Assembly: GCA_946811185.2 (NCBI GenBank) | Contig: OX328108.1 | Span: 2,255,501-2,319,500 of the forward strand | Length of the DNA: 64,000 nucleotides | Reading direction: 5' to 3' | From: Hippopus hippopus | Lineage: Eukaryota > Mollusca > Bivalvia > Cardiida > Cardiidae | Part shown: positions 60,348 through 64,000 of the stretch, in pieces | How the letters are laid out: each line of letters begins with the position of its first letter | How positions within the stretch are numbered: position 1 is the stretch's first letter | The notes under the pieces: generated by a model | What the model saw: only the letters and a program-made list of their open reading frames with translations | What the model was told of the DNA's origin: nothing | Databases searched by the model: none | Translations under genes and position numbers: made by a program

Positions 60348-60530
60348 ACTCTTTACCAGATGACAAAATTTTAGACTGGTCCAAATTGAAAGTATTTGCA
60401 GACAACAAATTAAAGATGGCTCAAATGGCAGAAATGCTGGTAACCAGCATTTTCTCCTTTTCCAACAATGTTTTCAAAGGACTTCTTTCCAAGGGTCGTT
60501 AAAACCTGGGATTGTTTGGTAAAGGGTTAA
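60344..60530 (+). mobile_element. PalA copy, one hairpin arm lost
   Basis: TTAA both ends. CTCAAATGGCAGAAATGCTGG shows the first arm and the adjacent L arm deleted. Confidence 0.65.
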
Positions 60531-60756
60531 CACTTTCTTCCATATGATTAAATTAAGGACTTGCCCAAATCAAAAGCAGTCGCAGTCAACAAACACAGTG
60601 AGGCTAAAAGATAGGTTTTGTCCATGTTACAGGAAGTGAACATTGTGGGTAAAGAAAAAAACGCTGGTTACCAGTATTTTCTCTTTTACCCACAGTGTCG
60701 TCAAAAGTCCTTTTCTTGAGAGATAACTAAACACTGGATTATTTGATAAAAGGTAA
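60527..60756 (+). mobile_element. PalA copy with paired hairpin change
   Basis: GTGGGTAAA in the 5' arm and TTTACCCAC in the 3' arm replace GTGGGAAAA / TTTTCCCAC. Other positions have decayed. Confidence 0.65.
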
Positions 60757-60852
60757 AGAAAACTGGAATCTGCAATAAGTGTTTTTATAACAGCACCAAA
60801 GCTGTAAATTTGGTAGGATGGTTATCTATTGCAGTGCAAAATTCAGCTGTTA

Positions 60853-61077
60853 TTAACTCTTTACTAAACGACTCCAAGTTTTAACTACCCTGAGAAAGAG
60901 AGCTTTTGAAAACATTGTGGATAAAGGAGAAAAGACTGGTAACCAGCATTTTCTCCTTCTTCCACAATTTTTTCCTACCTTTTCAAAGACAAATGTCCTG
61001 AGTAATGTCATATTTGTCATGCACAAATGTCTTCAGTTTGAACAAGTCAAATTTTTATGTTGTTAGGAATAGAGATA
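60853..61077 (-). mobile_element. PalA copy
   Basis: TTAACTCTTTACTAAACGAC; hairpin imperfect; L end GGAATAGAGATAAAG. Confidence 0.65.
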
Positions 61078-61206
61078 AAGAAATGATCTAACTGCATGCT
61101 TCATGCCTTGTGGATGTGTTCAAGAAACACATATATGTGTTCATACATTTTCTCATTACTAATTTGTCCTTTTCTCCAAATGTTTTTATATGCATCTTCA
61201 CATTTA

Positions 61207-61427
61207 TTAACCCATAACCTAACAATCCCAAGTTTAAGCAGACCTGTGGAAGAGAGCTTTTGAAAAAAATTATGGGAAAAGGAGAAAATGCTGGTAATGA
61301 GCATTTTTGTCCTTTTCCTACAATGTTTTCTACACTTTGCAAACAAATCCCATTATTTGAGTCCTAAGTAATTTCTCATTTGTCTACGCTTTGAATTAGG
61401 ACAAATTTAAGATTTTTTAGTTTGTTG
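61207..61427 (-). mobile_element. PalA copy, diverged
   Basis: TTAACCCATAACCTAACAAT; GCTGGTAATGAGCATT loop; L terminus lost. Confidence 0.6.
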
Positions 61428-61631
61428 GATTCTTGATTACATTGCTTGTCTATCTTGTGCTAGACTTCTTTTGAAGTCATCTAGCATTGACCAAACTATC
61501 AGTGTTTGTAAAGGCTGTCAAAGATAGGGTGTAATGAATTGAAAGTTTAATTCTTATTTGTTATTCATCATGTCAATGATCCCAATGGTTTTGAAGCTGT
61601 TATTAGCAAGAGCAAAACTGGCATACAGAGG

Positions 61632-61845
61632 GGAGATCCTGTGTAGCTCCATGGTAAAGTGTTGGACTTGTAACCTTGAAACTTTGAGTTTGAACCTCAC
61701 AGGAAGCACTGGGTTTTGCATGGGGTTGTCCTTGTACAAGACACTTCAGAACCATAGCCTTGTACTGGTGAAACCCAGGACATACAAGAATATTTTAGCT
61801 GTCATGATAATATGAAATAATGTTGAAGACAGCGTATAACGCCAT
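61632..61845 (+). repeat. SINE-c copy
   Basis: GTGTAGCTCCATGGTAAAG head, GAGTTTGAACC B box, GACACTTCAGAACCATAGCC, ATGTTGAAGACAGCGTATAA; tail lost. Confidence 0.7.
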
Positions 61846-62037
61846 TTGTGTGAAAAGAAAAATTTCGACCTTGTAATGAATGATACCTGAACTGAAAGCT
61901 TTCTATTTTGAATATTTTGGTCCACATTTATTATTTTTTTGAAGAAAAGGTCGAGTTACTGTCTTAGCCCTAGTGTCACTTGAGATGTCCGCAAGAGCGT
62001 GCAAAAACTTTGAAATTTTTTAACACCTCTGTTATTA

Positions 62038-62215
62038 CTGAAGATTTTTACTTTGAACTTGGACAGCTTGTCCACTATCAAAAGCGGAACCTATAAAACA
62101 AGGGCAGATTACCATCAAAGTATTTTTGTCACAGTTATGCCCCTTTTTCAACTTAAAATTTTGACAAAATCAAGCAACTACAGCCAAGCGTTGGCACCAA
62201 CATGCAGTGCTTTTG
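62038..62215 (+). repeat. dispersed repeat N, copy 2
   Basis: GGACAGCTTGTCCACTATCA, ACAAGGGCAGATTACCATCA, TTATGCCCCTTTTTCAACTT, GTTGGCACCAACATGCAGTG. Confidence 0.6.
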
Positions 62216-62249
62216 TTTTTATCATAAGTGCTTTTTGTTTAGTTTTGTT

Positions 62250-62920
62250 AGCTCACGAAGTGCTCAAGGTGAGCTTTTGTGATCATGCTGTGTCTGGCAT
62301 CCGTCACGTGTTGTGCGTCGTCCGTCATCAACTTTTACCTTGTGTATTCTCTAGAGGCCACATTTTCAGTCCGATACTCATGAAACTTGGTCAGAAAGTT
62401 TGTCTTACTGATATCTCGGACGGGTTCGAAAATTGGTCATGTCGGGTCAAAAACTAGGTCACTAGGTCAAATCTTAGAAAAACCTTGTGTACGCTCTACA
62501 AGCCACATTTTCAGTCAGATACTCATGAAACTTGGTCAGAATGTTTGGTTTGATGACATCTCAGACGACTTCAAAAATCAGTCATGTTGGGTCAAAAACT
62601 AGGTCAGTAGGTCAAATCTTAGAAAAACCCTGTGTATGCTCTATAGGCCACATTTTCTATCCAATATTTATGGAAGGTGGTCAGGATCTTTGTTTTGATA
62701 ATATCTACAATGGGAAAACTGGCTATAGTTGGCTAAAAAGTAGGTCACTGAGAGAAATTCTAGAAAAAGCTTGTGTACATGCTAGAGGCCAAATTTTTAG
62801 TCCAAAAATTATGAAAGCTTAGTAGATTGTTTGTCATGATATCTCAAAAGAGACTGAAAATGGGTCATGTTTGGTCAAAAGACTCAGGTTAGCGACTTTA
62901 GGGGCATCATGGCCCTCTTG
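62250..62920 (+). mobile_element. Hel-B-related element with about 145-bp tandem units
   Basis: 5' hairpin AGCTCAC...GTGAGCT, GTCGTCCGTC microsatellite remnant. About four units, each with GGCCACATTTTCAGTC or a near variant and AAACTTGGTCAGAA (near 62354, 62501, 62645, 62785). 3' GGGGCATCATGGCCC hairpin and CTCTTG. Confidence 0.6.
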
Positions 62921-63089
62921 TTTTGTTTTTCGTGAATTTTAAGATGCACTTGAGATAGCATTGACATACACTTTACCAATATATCCTCATTCCTGCATGT
63001 TACCGTTGAATTCAACTTACTTGTCCGTATTGTCCGTGAAGCACATAGGCCATCATAGTTACCTTATCCCATCAACCACTTAGACTTTG

Positions 63090-63296
63090 TGAACCCTTTA
63101 CTACACAGTCCCGAGATTTCAAAGCCCTGAAAAAGAAGATCTTTTGAAAACATTGTGGGAAAAGGAGAAAATTTTCCCACAATGTTTTCTATCCGTTGAT
63201 AGACAATTCCTATTATTTGATATTAATTTGATAATGTTGGCTGCGAATGCTGTCAATTTTGGCAAGTTTAAATCTATGCCGTTTGGTAAAGAGTTA
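63090..63296 (-). mobile_element. PalA copy with hairpin tip deleted
   Basis: GGGAAAAGGAGAAAATTTTCCCAC: the central TGCTGG...CCAGCA and part of one arm are gone, leaving a small hairpin. Confidence 0.65.
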
Positions 63297-63521
63297 ACAC
63301 TTTACCACACAACCCCGACTTTTAACGACCCTGAGAAAGAAGCTTTTTGAAAACATTGTGGGAAAAGGAGAAAATGCTGGTAACCAGCATTTTCTCCTTT
63401 TCCCACAATGTTTTCTACCCTGTCAAAGACAAATTCTATCAGTTGAGCCCCATTTGAATTGTCGTCTGCAAATGCTTTTAATTTGGACATGTCTAAAATT
63501 TTGTGGTTCGGTAAAGATTGA
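63293..63521 (-). mobile_element. PalA copy
   Basis: Shares TTAA 63293-63296; perfect core; end GGTAAAGATTGAAAG. Confidence 0.75.
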
Positions 63522-63535
63522 AAGTGTGGGATTGT

Positions 63536-63744
63536 TTGGTAAAATCTCAGACTGGTCAAGATTGAAAGGATTTGCAGACGACAAATATGACTAAGAATTT
63601 GAAACTTGTTTTAGGAAGGGTAGTAAACATTGTGGGAAAAGAAGAAAATGCTGGTAACCAGCATTTTCTCCTTTTCCCAAAATGTTTTTAAAAGCATTTT
63701 TCCTCAGGGTCATTAAAACATAGGATTGTGTGGTAAAGGATTAA
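63536..63744 (+). mobile_element. PalA copy
   Basis: L TIR replaced by TTTGGTAAAATCTCAGACTG; core and R arm good; TTAA 63741-63744. Confidence 0.65.
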
Positions 63745-64000
63745 ACAAGCTGAAGAATGAATGACTAGATGGAATTTCCCCTCTCCACTATCGGAATATC
63801 ACTAGAAATATTTTTGCTCAGTTTTAACAAGCGCTGTCAATTCATAAAACATAGAATTAGTAAGGAATGTTTCAAGAGAATGTTTATGTACTGTTTTACA
63901 CTCAATCAAAGTAGATAAATTTGATCACATGACCAATTTACCCAGTGTGCATCTGTTCCTCATGCTTTAAACTTTTGAGTGACTGCATTTTGCTTTTCAT
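63745..64000. other. interval without recognised element
   Basis: Nothing recognised; no further DNAJB6-like exon seen. Confidence 0.4.

Noticed and set aside
61558..61815. 85-codon open frame at 61558
   Set aside because: Its second half is the SINE-c copy at 61632; no domain or bias supports a gene.
55226..64000. Further DNAJB6-like exons downstream of exon 4
   Set aside because: Read through for the C-terminal region of the family; no splice-flanked frame with such content was found, so the remaining exons are placed outside the window.

Overview
The window is animal nuclear DNA: AT-rich, intron-bearing, with one protein-coding gene that fits recognisable exons, and otherwise saturated with small non-autonomous transposons, tRNA-derived SINEs and Helitron/pearl-like elements. 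The repeat mix (pearl-like elements with GTCC microsatellites, SINEs with a CAATCAATC tail, TTAA-flanked MITEs) suggests a bivalve mollusc. That is inference from repeat style; no species marker is present. || Gene content. A DNAJB6-type J-domain co-chaperone gene runs left to right. Four coding exons are visible: 38354-38436, 49416-49525, 51602-51784 and 55096-55225. All junctions are GT/AG and all phases agree, giving 168 codons from the upstream ATG. The 3' exons lie beyond the window. Intron 1 (about 11 kb) holds a 4.6-kb hAT DNA transposon (38511-43148/43151) in antisense orientation. It has inverted ends and a three-exon transposase frame killed by three in-frame stops. No other host gene was recognised. 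|| Repeat layout. The dominant feature is a roughly 230-bp MITE, here called PalA, present about 120 times by eye as complete or broken copies on both strands. It ends in TTAA + C(T/C)CTTTACCA(A/C)AC and carries a near-perfect hairpin of about 60 bp at its centre. Copies lie next to each other sharing one TTAA, and are inserted into each other at TTAA with exact TTAA duplication. In at least five copies both hairpin arms carry the same change. A second class has two left arms instead of left and right. Two further TTAA families occur: PalD, with a hairpin related to ACAGTGTAGATC...GATCTACACTGT, and TTAA-J. || Other elements: four copies of a Helentron-like family (Hel-B) plus relatives at 26151, 52301 and 62250; three SINE families (SINE-a, -b, -c); a mariner-type foldback at 27360 whose arm encodes a transposase tail; foldbacks at 4748, 7351 and 59025; and MITEs at 14461 and 33336. 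Nested insertions (PalA in PalA, Hel-B in PalA, SINE in PalA, foldback in PalA) give relative ages and natural empty sites. Between 1 and 38 kb there is no supported protein-coding gene; short open frames there are translations of repeats. PalA, PalD, TTAA-J, Hel-B, SINE-a/b/c and the foldback names are labels used only here. In PalA entries, + means the left (L) arm (with TCCAAATTGAAAGC and GCAGACGAC) comes first; the right (R) arm contains CAGGGTCGTTAAAA.
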